NCBI RefSeq assembly: GCF_016864375.1
Contig: NZ_CP069355.1
Span: 1 to 64,000, forward strand
Length of the DNA stretch: 64,000 nt
From: Microvirga sp. VF16
GTDB lineage: Bacteria > Pseudomonadota > Alphaproteobacteria > Rhizobiales > Beijerinckiaceae
Reading direction: 5' to 3'
This document shows, one piece after another, positions 16,799-25,841 of the stretch (position 1 is the stretch's first letter; each line of letters starts with the position of its first letter). The translations under genes were made by a program, and so were the position numbers. Below the pieces are notes generated by a model, which saw only the letters and a list, made by a program, of their open reading frames with translations, was not told the DNA's origin and searched no databases.

Positions 16799-17839
16799 GT
16801 GAACGACATCATTGGTGAACTCTTCAATAAGGTCGATACCTTCGGAGCCACGGCTATCCAGGCGATCTACACGCAGCTTGCCGGCCAACTCCAGCCGGTC
16901 TTCCTCACCGCCATGGCGATCTACGTTGCGTTCTGGGGCTATGAAATGCTGATCGGGCGCGTCGGGGTGTCGGCTCCGGTGTTCCTGTGGCGCATTGGCC
17001 GCATGATGCTGATCTACACTCTTGCTTTCTCCTGGGCTGACTTTCAGACGCTGATCGTGGAGGTGCTGTCGAAAGCGCCCGAAGGCTTCGGGCGTGTCGT
17101 TTGCCAAGCGGTCGGAGGCGGCGGTACTTGCACGACGGGCATAAGCGGGATCTCGAACAGTCTCACTGAGGTTTGGACGGCAACGAATGAGGTGGCGCAA
17201 AAGATCAGTGCGGCGGGGGGCACCTGGGGCCTCGCTATGGCGGGGCTGAGCTACCTCGTCCTGATCGTCTGCGGCCTCTTCGTCGCGGCTGCGATCTTCC
17301 TCGTGGTTCTCGGGAAAATCGCCCTTTTCGTCCTGCTCGGCTTGGCTCCAATTTTCATAGCGTTCGCACTCTTCCAAATCACGGTTCCATATTTTGACGG
17401 TTGGATGAAGTCATGCGCGCAATATGCGATCATCCCTTTGATCGTATATGGCATTCTTGGCTTCTACATCGTCCTGCTCAGAACGACCCTGGACGACATG
17501 GCCAACGCGATTACTGATTTGTCGACGGCGCTAACTGTCGTCGCGCCGTTCATGCTCATGTGCGTGGTCGGCTACTTCCTGATCTATCAAAGCCTTGCAA
17601 TCGCTCAAGGCATTGCCGGTGGCGCGCGATTGTCCGCCGAGGGGCGCGACCGCGCCGCCGTCAAAGCTCCCTTCAAGGCAGGGCAGTGGGCCTACAACAA
17701 ACTCATGGGTAAATCTGAGGGCGGCTCGAACTCGGTCGCTCCAAGTGGCCCTAACACTCCGCAGGCCTCAGTCGCTCCCGGCCCTTCGCAACAGCACCAA
17801 GAGCGTTTTGTTTCCGCTCTTAAAAGCACCCGTTCGTAA
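16799..17839 (+). CDS. virB6: VirB6 inner-membrane channel protein
   Basis: A 346-residue TrbL/VirB6 family protein, starting at the GTG at 16799 with GAGG upstream. At least six membrane segments are visible (AMAIYVAFWGYEMLIG, MMLIYTLAFSWADF, LSYLVLIVCGLFVAAAIFLV, IALFVLLGLAPIFIAFALF, IIPLIVYGILGFYIVLL, PFMLMCVVGYFLIY). The large loop between the second and third has the VirB6 periplasmic segment. The C-terminal tail is Ser/Pro-rich. VirB6 forms part of the inner-membrane translocation channel. Confidence 0.9.
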   Translation: MNDIIGELFNKVDTFGATAIQAIYTQLAGQLQPVFLTAMAIYVAFWGYEMLIGRVGVSAPVFLWRIGRMMLIYTLAFSWADFQTLIVEVLSKAPEGFGRVVCQAVGGGGTCTTGISGISNSLTEVWTATNEVAQKISAAGGTWGLAMAGLSYLVLIVCGLFVAAAIFLVVLGKIALFVLLGLAPIFIAFALFQITVPYFDGWMKSCAQYAIIPLIVYGILGFYIVLLRTTLDDMANAITDLSTALTVVAPFMLMCVVGYFLIYQSLAIAQGIAGGARLSAEGRDRAAVKAPFKAGQWAYNKLMGKSEGGSNSVAPSGPNTPQASVAPGPSQQHQERFVSALKSTRS

Positions 17840-17851
17840 GTGAGAACTCCA

Positions 17852-18571
17852 ATGTCCGACCTGGCTAGCAGTGGTGCCTCTCCGGCCCTCGTCAACCCAA
17901 GCTATTACGATGAAGGCGTTCGCTGGGAAGCCTCCGTCTATCAGCGGACGGTGAACTCCCTTCGCGTCTGGCGCGGCGTGGCCCTGATCCTCGGCCTCTG
18001 CCTCCTGGCCGCCCTGGGAAGCCTGATCCTTCTCCTGCCGCTCAAGACCTTCGAGGTTGTCACCCTGACGGTCGATAAGACGACCGGCTTTGTCGAAGTG
18101 GCCCGGCCTCTGGAACAGGGCGGAACGGTGTCGCAGCAAGAGGCGGTGACGCGCGGCAACATCGTGCGCTTCCTGCGGGCGCGGGAAACCTACGATCCCA
18201 AGGGCCTGCGCGACAATTACGAGATGGCCTTGCTCTACGCGACCGGGGCGGCAAGCCGGGATCTCCAGGCCGAGTTCGACAACTCCAATCTCAAAAACCC
18301 CATGCGCCGCTATGGAGCCGACGCAACGGTTTCGGTCATGGTCAAGTCCGTGATCTTCCTCAATGAGCGCACGGCGGCGGTGCGCTTCCAGACGACCCGG
18401 AAGAACGAGCGGGAGAGCGTGACGGAGCATTGGGTGGCGAATGTCCGCTTCCGCTACACCTCGGAGCCGATGCGCAACGACTACCGCTTTGACAACCCGC
18501 TCGGCTTCCAGGTGACCGAGTACCGCAAGGATCAGGAGACCGTCGAAGTCTCCGCGGAGGCCGGCAAGTGA
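17852..18571 (+). CDS. virB8: VirB8 inner-membrane assembly protein
   Basis: About 239 residues from the ATG at 17852. One N-terminal membrane helix (GVALILGLCLLAALGSLILLL) is followed by the periplasmic VirB8 domain: RFLRARETYDPKGL, YMALLY-type helix (NYEMALLYATG), and the strand-rich end with VRFQTTRKNE and HWVANVRFRY. VirB8 nucleates the T4SS core. Its stop overlaps the virB9 GTG. Confidence 0.88.
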   Translation: MSDLASSGASPALVNPSYYDEGVRWEASVYQRTVNSLRVWRGVALILGLCLLAALGSLILLLPLKTFEVVTLTVDKTTGFVEVARPLEQGGTVSQQEAVTRGNIVRFLRARETYDPKGLRDNYEMALLYATGAASRDLQAEFDNSNLKNPMRRYGADATVSVMVKSVIFLNERTAAVRFQTTRKNERESVTEHWVANVRFRYTSEPMRNDYRFDNPLGFQVTEYRKDQETVEVSAEAGK

Positions 18572-19404
18572 AGAAACTCCTCATCTCTCTCGCCGCCCTG
18601 GTGGCGCTGACCTCGGGCGCCTCGGCTGAACTGGTCCCGGCCGCCGTCAAGGCCGATCAGCGCATTCGCACCGTGACCTATCACAAGGACAATGTGGTGT
18701 CGCTTGCCGGAACGCTCGGCGTCTCGACCATGATTGTCTTTGGCGAGGATGAACAGATTGCAACCGTCGCCATGGGCGATAGCGTCTCCTGGCAGGCCGT
18801 GCCTGACAAGAGCAAGGCGTTCCTGTTCATCAAGCCGCTGGAGCGGGACGCGGTGACGAACATGAACATTGTCACCAACAAGCGGATCTACAACTTCCTG
18901 CTCAAAGCCGGCTCGCCCAACAACAAGGATATGACCTTCAAGCTCCGGTTCGATTACCCGGATGAGATGGCGGATGCGCGCCTGCTCGATCAGGCCAAGC
19001 GCATGGCGGCGATGCCGAATTTCCAGCAGCTCAAGCAGAACGCGGCGAACGCCAACCTGGATTACGGCTTCAAGGGCTCCAGCCTGAACGCGCCGCAGAA
19101 CATCTTTGATGACGGCGTGAAGACCTATTTCAAGTTCGCCGGCGACGTGCCGGGGATCTTCCTCGTCAATCCGGACGGCTCTGAGAGCCTCATCAACAAC
19201 AGGCGGGAAGGGGAGGTGATCGTGGTCGATAAGGTGGCCGCGCAATGGACCCTGCGCGCCAACAACGAGGCGACCTGCGTGTTCAATCTCCGCGCGCAAC
19301 CGGCTGAGAGTCCGAAGTCGATCATGACGCCGATCCAGCCCGACATTCAGATGGTGGGCGAACCGGCTCCGGCCGAGGCTCCCGTGATCAAGGCAAAGGG
19401 CTGA
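18568..19404 (+). CDS. virB9: VirB9 outer-membrane core protein
   Basis: A 278-residue periplasmic/outer-membrane protein starting at a GTG that overlaps the virB8 stop. Signal peptide (LISLAALVALTSGASA), then VirB9/CagX features: DQRIRTVTYHKDNVV, AFLFIKPLERDAVTNMNIVT near residue 95, the LRFDYPD turn, and the C-terminal domain starting DYGFKGSSLNAPQNIFDDG. VirB9 forms the outer ring with VirB7 and VirB10. The last 20 residues are Pro-rich. Confidence 0.9.
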   Translation: MKKLLISLAALVALTSGASAELVPAAVKADQRIRTVTYHKDNVVSLAGTLGVSTMIVFGEDEQIATVAMGDSVSWQAVPDKSKAFLFIKPLERDAVTNMNIVTNKRIYNFLLKAGSPNNKDMTFKLRFDYPDEMADARLLDQAKRMAAMPNFQQLKQNAANANLDYGFKGSSLNAPQNIFDDGVKTYFKFAGDVPGIFLVNPDGSESLINNRREGEVIVVDKVAAQWTLRANNEATCVFNLRAQPAESPKSIMTPIQPDIQMVGEPAPAEAPVIKAKG

Positions 19405-19410
19405 TCCGCG

Positions 19411-20646
19411 ATGTCACGCATTGACTTTGAAGCCGAGGAGGCCGGCTCCGGCCTGCCTGCGAAGCAAACCGGCAAGGCGAACGGCCTTGCCCTGTTCGCC
19501 CTCGTCGCCGCGACCCTTGGCGTTCTGGCCTGGATCTGGAGCTCCAGCCAGAATAGCGCCAATTCTGTGAAGGAGGATAACCCGGAGGCATTCAGTACAG
19601 CACAGGCAAAAAGGGTGAGCTTCGATTTTCATGAGCCCCCGCGGAAGACGGACAACCGGCTCGTGATCGAACCGCCCCCGGTCGTGGTCGCGCCTCCGCC
19701 GCCTCCGGCCGCCGTGATCCAGCCTGCGCCGGTCATGGACGACGGCGAGGCGCGGCGGTTGGCCGAAGAGGAGAAGCGGCGGCGGGAGGAAGAGGCTCGC
19801 CGGCAAGCGGCGCTTCGTTCCGGCATGCTGATCTTCGACAGCGGAAGCCAGAGCGAGGGCTCCCTGGCCGGTGGCTCGGAGCGGGGAGGGGCGTTGCGCG
19901 TGGACGGCCCTGAAACAGACTCGAACCGCGCCTTTATGGCTCGGGCCTCCTCGCAGGACGTTGAAACGGCTCGCGCCACCAAGAACCACCGCATTGATGC
20001 CCTGATCCCGCAAGGGACCATGATCCGCGGCGTGCTCGAGACCGCCATTCAATCGGACCTGCCCGGCATGGTGCGGGCGATCACCTCGGAGGATGTCTAT
20101 TCCTTCGACGGGCGGCGGGTGCTGATCCCGAAGGGAACCATGCTGACCGGCGAATACCGCTCCGGCCTGGCGCGCGGCCAAACGCGGGTTCTGATCGCCT
20201 GGACCCGCATGTTGCGCGCCGACGGCGTGTCGGTGGCGCTCGGCTCCTACGGCACGGACGGCCTCGGGCGCTCCGGCCTCGCCGGCGACGTGGACAACCA
20301 TTATCCGGAGCGGTTCGGCTCTGCGATCCTGTTGAGCGTCGTCGGTGGCGTCAGCTCGTTCCTTGCCGGTCTGAACAATGAGGGCCAGACGGCGGTTGCA
20401 GGTGGCGGCTCCTACATTCAGCAGCAGGCGCAAAGCCAGGCGCAACAGACCATCGCGCAAACGATGTCCGACCTGGCCAACCAGGCGCTCAAGGACTCGA
20501 TCACCATTCCGCCGACCATCCACGTCGATCAAGGCACGCGGATCATGGTCTTCGTGCGGAGAGACCTTGATTTCTCCTCGCTCTATCAGGATCCGGTCAA
20601 AGAGGCCCTGCATGAACTGCGCCGTTCGCGAGCCGTCCATAAGTGA
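19411..20646 (+). CDS. virB10: VirB10 core scaffold protein
   Basis: A 411-residue protein. A short cytoplasmic N-terminus, one membrane helix (GLALFALVAATLGVLAWIW), a Pro-rich linker (VVVAPPPPPAAVIQP), a charged Arg/Glu helix (ARRLAEEEKRRREEEARR), then the TrbI/VirB10 beta-barrel domain from about residue 190: LIPQGTMIRGVLETAIQSDL, RVLIPKGTMLTGEYRSG, and the antenna region with SAILLSVVGGVSSFL. VirB10 spans both membranes and senses ATP use. It lies 6 bp after virB9. Confidence 0.92.
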   Translation: MSRIDFEAEEAGSGLPAKQTGKANGLALFALVAATLGVLAWIWSSSQNSANSVKEDNPEAFSTAQAKRVSFDFHEPPRKTDNRLVIEPPPVVVAPPPPPAAVIQPAPVMDDGEARRLAEEEKRRREEEARRQAALRSGMLIFDSGSQSEGSLAGGSERGGALRVDGPETDSNRAFMARASSQDVETARATKNHRIDALIPQGTMIRGVLETAIQSDLPGMVRAITSEDVYSFDGRRVLIPKGTMLTGEYRSGLARGQTRVLIAWTRMLRADGVSVALGSYGTDGLGRSGLAGDVDNHYPERFGSAILLSVVGGVSSFLAGLNNEGQTAVAGGGSYIQQQAQSQAQQTIAQTMSDLANQALKDSITIPPTIHVDQGTRIMVFVRRDLDFSSLYQDPVKEALHELRRSRAVHK

Positions 20647-20650
20647 GGCG

Positions 20651-21682
20651 GTGAGCGTGTGGCACACGCTCCCGACCTTCCTCCGGCAGGCCTGCGAGCC
20701 GATCCGGCCCTGGCTCGAAGATCCCGACGTGATTGAGATTATGTGCAATCGGCCGGGGGAGGTCTGGATTGAATCCACCCGCCATGCCGATATGCAGCGG
20801 TTCGAGGTGCCGGCGCTGTCGGGTCTCCAGATCCAGCGCATTGCGCAACAGATTGCCGGTTATACCAACCAATCTGTGAATGAGGTCACGCCGCTGCTCT
20901 CGGCCGCCATGCCGCTCGGGGAACGCTTTCAGGGTGTCTTGAGCCCGGCCACGCCGCACGGCGGGGCGTTCTCGATCCGCAAGCAGGTGATCCGCGATTA
21001 TTCGCTGGCGAACTACCTTGAGAGGGGGGCATTCGATCACGTCACAATCTCGGGACCGCGCGAGGTCGATCCGGACGACATCGACGCAACCGATGAGGCG
21101 TTCCTTGAGCGGCTGCGCGATCCGAGCCCGGAAGGGCGCATGCAGTCGCTCAAGTTTGCGGTCGAGAACAAATATACGGTTCTCGTCTCGGGCGGAACGT
21201 CGTCGGGCAAGACCACCTTCCTCAATGGGCTTCTCAAAGAGGTGCCCCCGTCAGAGCGCATTGTCACGCTTGAGGACACGCAGGAACTCAAGCCGCCGCA
21301 ACCGAACTGGCTCTCGCTCCTGGCCTCCAAGGGCGATCAGGGGCTTGCCAAGGTGACGGTTCTCGATCTGCTGGAAGCCGCCTTGCGCTTCCGGCCGGAC
21401 CGGCTCCTGCTGGGCGAGATCCGCGGCGCGGATGCGTTCACCTTCCTGCAGGCGGTCAACACCGGCCATCCCGGCTCCCTGAGTACGGTTCATGCCAACT
21501 CGCCACAGCATGCGGTGATCCGCGTGGCGCTGGCCTGCCTGCAAGCGGGGCTCGGCCTGACGAAAGCGGAACTGACCGACATCATCCGGGCGACGGTGCC
21601 GGTCTTCGTCCAGTTGCAACGCAAGCCGACGCGCGGCGTGTCGGAAATCTATTTCAACAAGTACCAGAGGGCAGGGCAGTGA
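20651..21682 (+). CDS. virB11: VirB11 T4SS ATPase
   Basis: A hexameric secretion ATPase of about 343 residues. The N-terminal domain includes DPDVIEIMCNRPGEVWIES. Walker A is GGTSSGKTTF (about residue 180), followed by an acidic EDTQEL box, LRFRPDRLLLGEIRG (Walker B region) and the His box AVNTGHPGSLSTVHANS. VirB11 switches VirB4 between pilus assembly and substrate transfer. The start is GTG; the one at 20651 is nearest to virB10, but that at 20657 has better spacing to AGTGAGG (20642-20648). The stop overlaps the virD4 GTG. Confidence 0.92.
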   Translation: MSVWHTLPTFLRQACEPIRPWLEDPDVIEIMCNRPGEVWIESTRHADMQRFEVPALSGLQIQRIAQQIAGYTNQSVNEVTPLLSAAMPLGERFQGVLSPATPHGGAFSIRKQVIRDYSLANYLERGAFDHVTISGPREVDPDDIDATDEAFLERLRDPSPEGRMQSLKFAVENKYTVLVSGGTSSGKTTFLNGLLKEVPPSERIVTLEDTQELKPPQPNWLSLLASKGDQGLAKVTVLDLLEAALRFRPDRLLLGEIRGADAFTFLQAVNTGHPGSLSTVHANSPQHAVIRVALACLQAGLGLTKAELTDIIRATVPVFVQLQRKPTRGVSEIYFNKYQRAGQ

Positions 21683-23961
21683 ACAGGAAACTCGGCCGGT
21701 TTGTGAAACTCGGCGCTCTCGTCGTCGGTGCGGCGCTGATCGTAGGCGTGGCGTTCTTCGTGTGGACGTTCAACTATGCCGCCGCCACTTACCTGCTAAG
21801 CCGTCAAACGGCCATGTGGAAGGCCGTCGTCCTCGATGGCACCTGGCGCGCGGCGTTCGACCAGGTGGTTGCCTATTGGGGCCATCCCACGGTCATGAAG
21901 CTGGTCACGGTCTCGACGGTCGCGCTCCTGTGTGAAATCGCCCTCGTGGCGGCGATCGGCGCGTTGCTCCACTTCCAGCCCTGGAAGGTGAAGCCGCCCA
22001 AGGGCACGGCGCGCATTGCGACCGAGGCCGATTTGAAGAAAGCGGGACTTCTCGACGGCAAGCCCGGCTTCTCCGTCCTGCTCGGCTCCTACAAGGGCAA
22101 GAAGATCCGCTACAGCGGCGACAGCCATATCTACGTCAACGGTCCGACCCGTTCGGGCAAGGGCGTCGGCTTCGTCCTGACCAATGGCCTCGAATGGCGC
22201 GGCTCCCTGATTGCCCTCGACGTCAAAAAAGAGATGTGGCAGGAGGTTGGGCCGGCGCGCCTCGCGATGGGGCAGGAGGTCTTTCTGTTCAGCCCTGGCT
22301 CTGCGGAATCCCATTGCTGGAACCCGCTCGATACCGTCTCGGACTGGCCGCGCCGGTCCACTGAGATTGAGAATATCGCCAATACCCTGATCCACGTCCC
22401 GGAGAGAGGCGACGCCTTTTGGGCGGCGACGGCCCGAAGCATCTTCGCCGGGCTCTTAGGGTATGTTCTCGACAGCAAGCGCATGGAAGGGCGGCGGACG
22501 ATCCGCTCCGTGGTCCGGCTGTTCAGCACCGGCCAGGATCTCGCCGCTCTCATGAGGCAGATCTTGCAGGAGGAACCGGACCTGCACCCCTATGTGGCGG
22601 ACAAGTTTCGGCAGCACATCGTTCGCGATCCTGAACAACGGCCTTCCTTCGAGGCCCATATCATGACCGCGCTCAATGCCTGGAACGGCGAACTCATGGC
22701 GGCCGCCACAAGCCGGAGCGACTTCGACATTGCGCAACTGCGCCGGAAACCCTTCACGGTGTTCATCGGCACGCCTGCCGGCGATCTCGGGACGGCGGAA
22801 GCCCTCATTCGCCTGTTCATCCAACAGGTTCACGATGTCCTCATGCGTGAGCTGCCGGGGAAGGATGAACCTCACAAGCTGCTCATGATGCTTGATGAGT
22901 TCTACCAGTTCGGACGCCTGCCGGAGATCGTCGACAAGACGCCGCTCGTGGCTGGCTATGGCTTCAAGATTGCCATTATCGCCCAAAACATCCCGCAATT
23001 GGATGCGCGCTATGGCAAGCCCATCCGTGACATGCTCCTCGGCAACATGGATGTGAAACTCAACATTGCGGTGGGTGACAAGGCGACGGCGGATTACGTC
23101 TCGGAAGAGTTCGGCCGCCATTACGTTCTGCGGGAAGGATGGAGTTCTTCGCCGGGGAACGGGGGCATGGGGCTTCGCTCGAACTCTCGATCTGGCCGGT
23201 TTGAGGCGGAACCTCTGATTAGCTCGGACGCGGTTCGGCGCTTCGACAACCGCAAGTCCCTGCTCCTCGTGCGCGGTCATAACGGCGCGGTCCTCGACAA
23301 GCTGCATTTCTTCTTGGACCGGGACTATATCGAGGCCCGTAAGAGAGTGGCGAGCTACGGCGAGGCCCTGAATGTGCCGGTTCTCGAACCGCTCAAAGAG
23401 GGACCGCTGTTTGAACAGGCTCCCGAGACTGTAGCGCCCGCGCTGGAGCCGGAGTCTGTGAAACCGGCCCTTGCTGCACCGGAGCCTGCGGCCGCCATCG
23501 CGGCTCCTGCGGCGGCTCCCATATCGGAACCATTCGCCGTCCAAGTGCTAGAGCCTGCGGTGGGCGCTGCTGAGGCAGTGGCTGACGAAGAGGACGGCGA
23601 GGAAGGTGGCTTTATCATCCACATCAGAGGTGAAGATGAGCCACTTCCAGAGGGTGCCGTCGATTGGGATGAATACGAGAGGCTTCGGAATGCACCTCAA
23701 CCTCTTGGCGAAACTCCGGAACTTGCTACCACACCTGGGGCCTCTGCTGTCGTGGCGGCCGCGAGTGCCGGCGACGATGAAGAGGAGAATTTCAGCCTCG
23801 ATCTACCGGCCTTTGGAGGTCTCAAGACCCTGCTGAATGAGGCGGAAACGGTAGCGCAAACCCATCCGGTCGTCGCGCGACTTCGGAAGGTGGTTGAAGA
23901 GGAGGCGAGCGCCGGATTGGTCGATCCGGGGACCGACATCACCGCCTTCATCCGGGCGTGA
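21679..23961 (+). CDS. virD4: VirD4/TraG coupling protein
   Basis: A 760-residue type IV coupling protein beginning at a GTG overlapping the virB11 stop. Two N-terminal membrane helices (LGALVVGAALIVGVAFFVW, LVTVSTVALLCEIALVAAIGALL), then the ATPase with Walker A NGPTRSGKGVGFV (about residue 155) and Walker B LLMMLDEFYQFG (about residue 400). It links the relaxase-DNA complex to the VirB channel. The C-terminal 190 residues, after the conserved core, are Ala/Pro/Glu-rich and include an acidic stretch (VADEEDGEEGG), longer than in most homologues; a role in substrate choice is possible. Confidence 0.93.
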   Translation: MNRKLGRFVKLGALVVGAALIVGVAFFVWTFNYAAATYLLSRQTAMWKAVVLDGTWRAAFDQVVAYWGHPTVMKLVTVSTVALLCEIALVAAIGALLHFQPWKVKPPKGTARIATEADLKKAGLLDGKPGFSVLLGSYKGKKIRYSGDSHIYVNGPTRSGKGVGFVLTNGLEWRGSLIALDVKKEMWQEVGPARLAMGQEVFLFSPGSAESHCWNPLDTVSDWPRRSTEIENIANTLIHVPERGDAFWAATARSIFAGLLGYVLDSKRMEGRRTIRSVVRLFSTGQDLAALMRQILQEEPDLHPYVADKFRQHIVRDPEQRPSFEAHIMTALNAWNGELMAAATSRSDFDIAQLRRKPFTVFIGTPAGDLGTAEALIRLFIQQVHDVLMRELPGKDEPHKLLMMLDEFYQFGRLPEIVDKTPLVAGYGFKIAIIAQNIPQLDARYGKPIRDMLLGNMDVKLNIAVGDKATADYVSEEFGRHYVLREGWSSSPGNGGMGLRSNSRSGRFEAEPLISSDAVRRFDNRKSLLLVRGHNGAVLDKLHFFLDRDYIEARKRVASYGEALNVPVLEPLKEGPLFEQAPETVAPALEPESVKPALAAPEPAAAIAAPAAAPISEPFAVQVLEPAVGAAEAVADEEDGEEGGFIIHIRGEDEPLPEGAVDWDEYERLRNAPQPLGETPELATTPGASAVVAAASAGDDEEENFSLDLPAFGGLKTLLNEAETVAQTHPVVARLRKVVEEEASAGLVDPGTDITAFIRA

Positions 23962-24120
23962 AATGTGGCGTAAATTAGATTCCGATAAGATTAGTTATGG
24001 AACCAGTGGTTGCATAAAGCCCTACAGAACAACAATAAGTTGCCAACCTATGAAAGTCGCCGTCAATGATTCCAGGCAGCTCAATCGACTTCACAAACAG
24101 CTGACGGCGCCTCACCATCC

Positions 24121-24166
24121 TTGACATACAATGCAGATGCATTACATCCAGCAATGCAAATGCATT
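24121..24166 (+). promoter_or_regulatory. prlF-yhaV promoter with two tandem operators
   Basis: TTGACA at 24121-24126 is a consensus -35, with a plausible -10 around TACATC at 24143-24148. Two near-identical palindromes, AATGCAGATGCATT (24130-24143) and AATGCAAATGCATT (24153-24166), lie 23 bp apart, about two helical turns. The first lies between -35 and -10. This fits autorepression by the AbrB-fold PrlF antitoxin encoded just downstream. Confidence 0.7.
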
Positions 24167-24187
24167 GCCACCTGTTTGGGGGCTGGA

Positions 24188-24526
24188 ATGGGCGAACCTG
24201 CCATCTTCGAAATCGAGGCGACCATTACCGAGCGCGGCCAGACGACGGTCCCAGCAGCGGTCCGGAAGATGCTGGCCGTCCGCAAGCGTGGCCGCGTCGT
24301 CTTCCGCGGGATGCCCGACGGCACGGTCGTGATCGCCAGCAAGGAAGAGGAAGAGGTCCATACGGATCCGGTGATCTCCGAGTTCCTCGGGTTTCTCGAA
24401 CGGGACATGGCGGAACGGAAGACGGCCGCCATCCGTCCGGTGTCACAGGGCTTTCTGGACGACCTGCGCGACCTCTCTGACGTGGAAATCGACCTCGACA
24501 GCCCCCTGACGGATGGTGACGAGTGA
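24188..24526 (+). CDS. prlF: PrlF/SohA-type antitoxin (AbrB fold)
   Basis: A 112-residue antitoxin from the ATG at 24188. The N-terminal swapped-hairpin AbrB domain reads ATITERGQTTVPAAVRKMLA, followed by GRVVFRGMPDGTVVIAS. The C-terminal half is acidic and should wrap the YhaV toxin. PrlF neutralises YhaV and represses the operon, consistent with the two palindromes upstream. The stop overlaps the toxin start by 4 bp. An upstream ATG at 24131 lies inside the first operator and is unlikely. Confidence 0.85.
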   Translation: MGEPAIFEIEATITERGQTTVPAAVRKMLAVRKRGRVVFRGMPDGTVVIASKEEEEVHTDPVISEFLGFLERDMAERKTAAIRPVSQGFLDDLRDLSDVEIDLDSPLTDGDE

Positions 24527-25020
24527 GTGAGCCGACGATCGTCGTCAACGGGTGGAAAATCTATGCCCACCCGGTCTTCCTCGACCAGCTTGAGGCTTAC
24601 CAGACCGATTTCCACGCCGTCAGGGCGAAGCACCCAAAGGACTACAAGACCAAGAAGGCGACCAAGCTCTACACCGCCCTGCTCAAGACAGCGTTCGAGG
24701 TCATCCCCGCCGATCCGACGAACCCGGACTTCCGGCAAGGATCGACCCTCGGGGATGACAACAAGAATTGGTTCCGGGCGAAATTCCTCCAGCAGTTCCG
24801 GCTGTTCTTCCGCTATGCCGAGGACAAGAAGACGATCGTCTTCGGCTGGGTCAACGACGAGGACACGAAGCGGGCCTACGGCTCGAAGGCGGATGCCTAC
24901 GAGACGTTCAAGAGGATGCTCAAGGCCGGGGATCGTCCCGGCAGTTGGGACGAGCTCTTGAAGGCTTCCGCCGATGACCAAGCCGTAGGGCGACTGAGAG
25001 CCGGGTCGGGGAGGGAGTAG
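24523..25020 (+). CDS. yhaV: YhaV-type ribonuclease toxin
   Basis: A 165-residue RelE-superfamily toxin starting at the GTG at 24523, overlapping the antitoxin stop. Family features: VNGWKIYAHPVFLDQLEAY at the N-terminus, KATKLYTALLKTAFE, DPTNPDFRQGSTLG, RLFFRYAEDKKTIVFGWVND and KADAYETFKRMLKAG. YhaV cleaves mRNA. The pair should stabilise the plasmid by post-segregational killing. The last 15 residues extend past the usual end. Confidence 0.85.
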   Translation: MSEPTIVVNGWKIYAHPVFLDQLEAYQTDFHAVRAKHPKDYKTKKATKLYTALLKTAFEVIPADPTNPDFRQGSTLGDDNKNWFRAKFLQQFRLFFRYAEDKKTIVFGWVNDEDTKRAYGSKADAYETFKRMLKAGDRPGSWDELLKASADDQAVGRLRAGSGRE

Positions 25021-25177
25021 CCCCTCCCCTCCACAGAGACAACGCCAGCCCCTTCCGTTCTGCTTTCCTGCTCCCCAAAAGAAAACCCGCCACTTGGCAG
25101 GTGTCTCGTCCCTTGAGCCGGATCACGCGGCCAGTGCGGCTTCCTCAGCCTCGCGGCTGTCGATCTCGGCTTGGATC

Positions 25178-25721
25178 CAAGGGCTGAAGTGGAGCGAGGT
25201 GGACGAGGCGGGCGGCTGCTTCCGGCTTGAAGACACGAAGGAAGGCACATCCGTCCGGCCCATCGGCCGCCCTGTCTTTGATCTGGTGGCGAGGATTGAG
25301 AGCCGGAAGGGTTGTCCTTATGTCCTACGGCCTGCCCGGCGGTTGGGAGCGGATCGCGGAGCGGGCCAAGTTCACGGACGTGACGCCTCACACACTCCGG
25401 CATTCCTTCGCCAGCGTAGCTGGCGATCTCGGCTTCACGGAATCCACCATAGCCGCGATGCTGGGCCATGCGGCTGGGTCAGTGACAAGCCGCTATGTCC
25501 ATCATCTCGATAGGGCATCGGACGAGAAGTCAGATCCGGTGAGTTCTGCATTCCAGCAATCTCGGAGCCAAACTCGAAGCCGCTGGCGGTGCGTCCACCT
25601 AACGGTCCGACGCGCTAGCGTCCTGATCGCGGCGGCCGATAAGGTGGCGCGGGCGATCTATGCCCAGATGACGGGAGAGGAAGGGAAGATCGTGCAGCTC
25701 TCAAGCCGTGCGGCGCGGTGA
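25178..25721 (+). pseudogene. Tyrosine recombinase/integrase remnant
   Basis: Two frames together give the C-terminal half of a phage-type integrase. GLKWSEVDEAGG and VRPIGRPVFDLVARI lie in one frame up to about 25320. After a frameshift, FTDVTPHTLRHSFASVAGD, FTESTIAAMLGHA and SVTSRYVHHLD follow in another, giving the H-x-L-R-H-S-F, LGH and final Tyr motifs. The first catalytic Arg and N-terminal domains are missing. It is therefore a truncated, frameshifted relic marking a past integration. Confidence 0.75.
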
Positions 25722-25734
25722 TTGATGTTTTTGC

Positions 25735-25825
25735 GGTGTAACAGGTGTAACGCGTGTAACAGCACTGATTTTAAAGGCAAATTCCTGTTATACCGCAATT
25801 TTCGGCAGGTGTAACAGGTGTAACA
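25735..25825. repeat. Iteron-like 9-bp repeats (GGTGTAACA)
   Basis: Three contiguous 9-mers at 25735-25761 (GGTGTAACA, GGTGTAACG, CGTGTAACA) and two more at 25808-25825 (both GGTGTAACA), with an inverted near-copy TGTTATACC at 25786-25794 between them. The arrangement resembles a multi-site operator or a small iteron array. No initiator gene is adjacent, so the bound protein is unknown. Confidence 0.7.
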
Positions 25826-25841
25826 AACCTCATTTTGGCAC

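Noticed and set aside
25735..25825. Repeat array as a CRISPR
   Set aside because: Units are 9 bp and abut each other without spacers; no cas genes are present.
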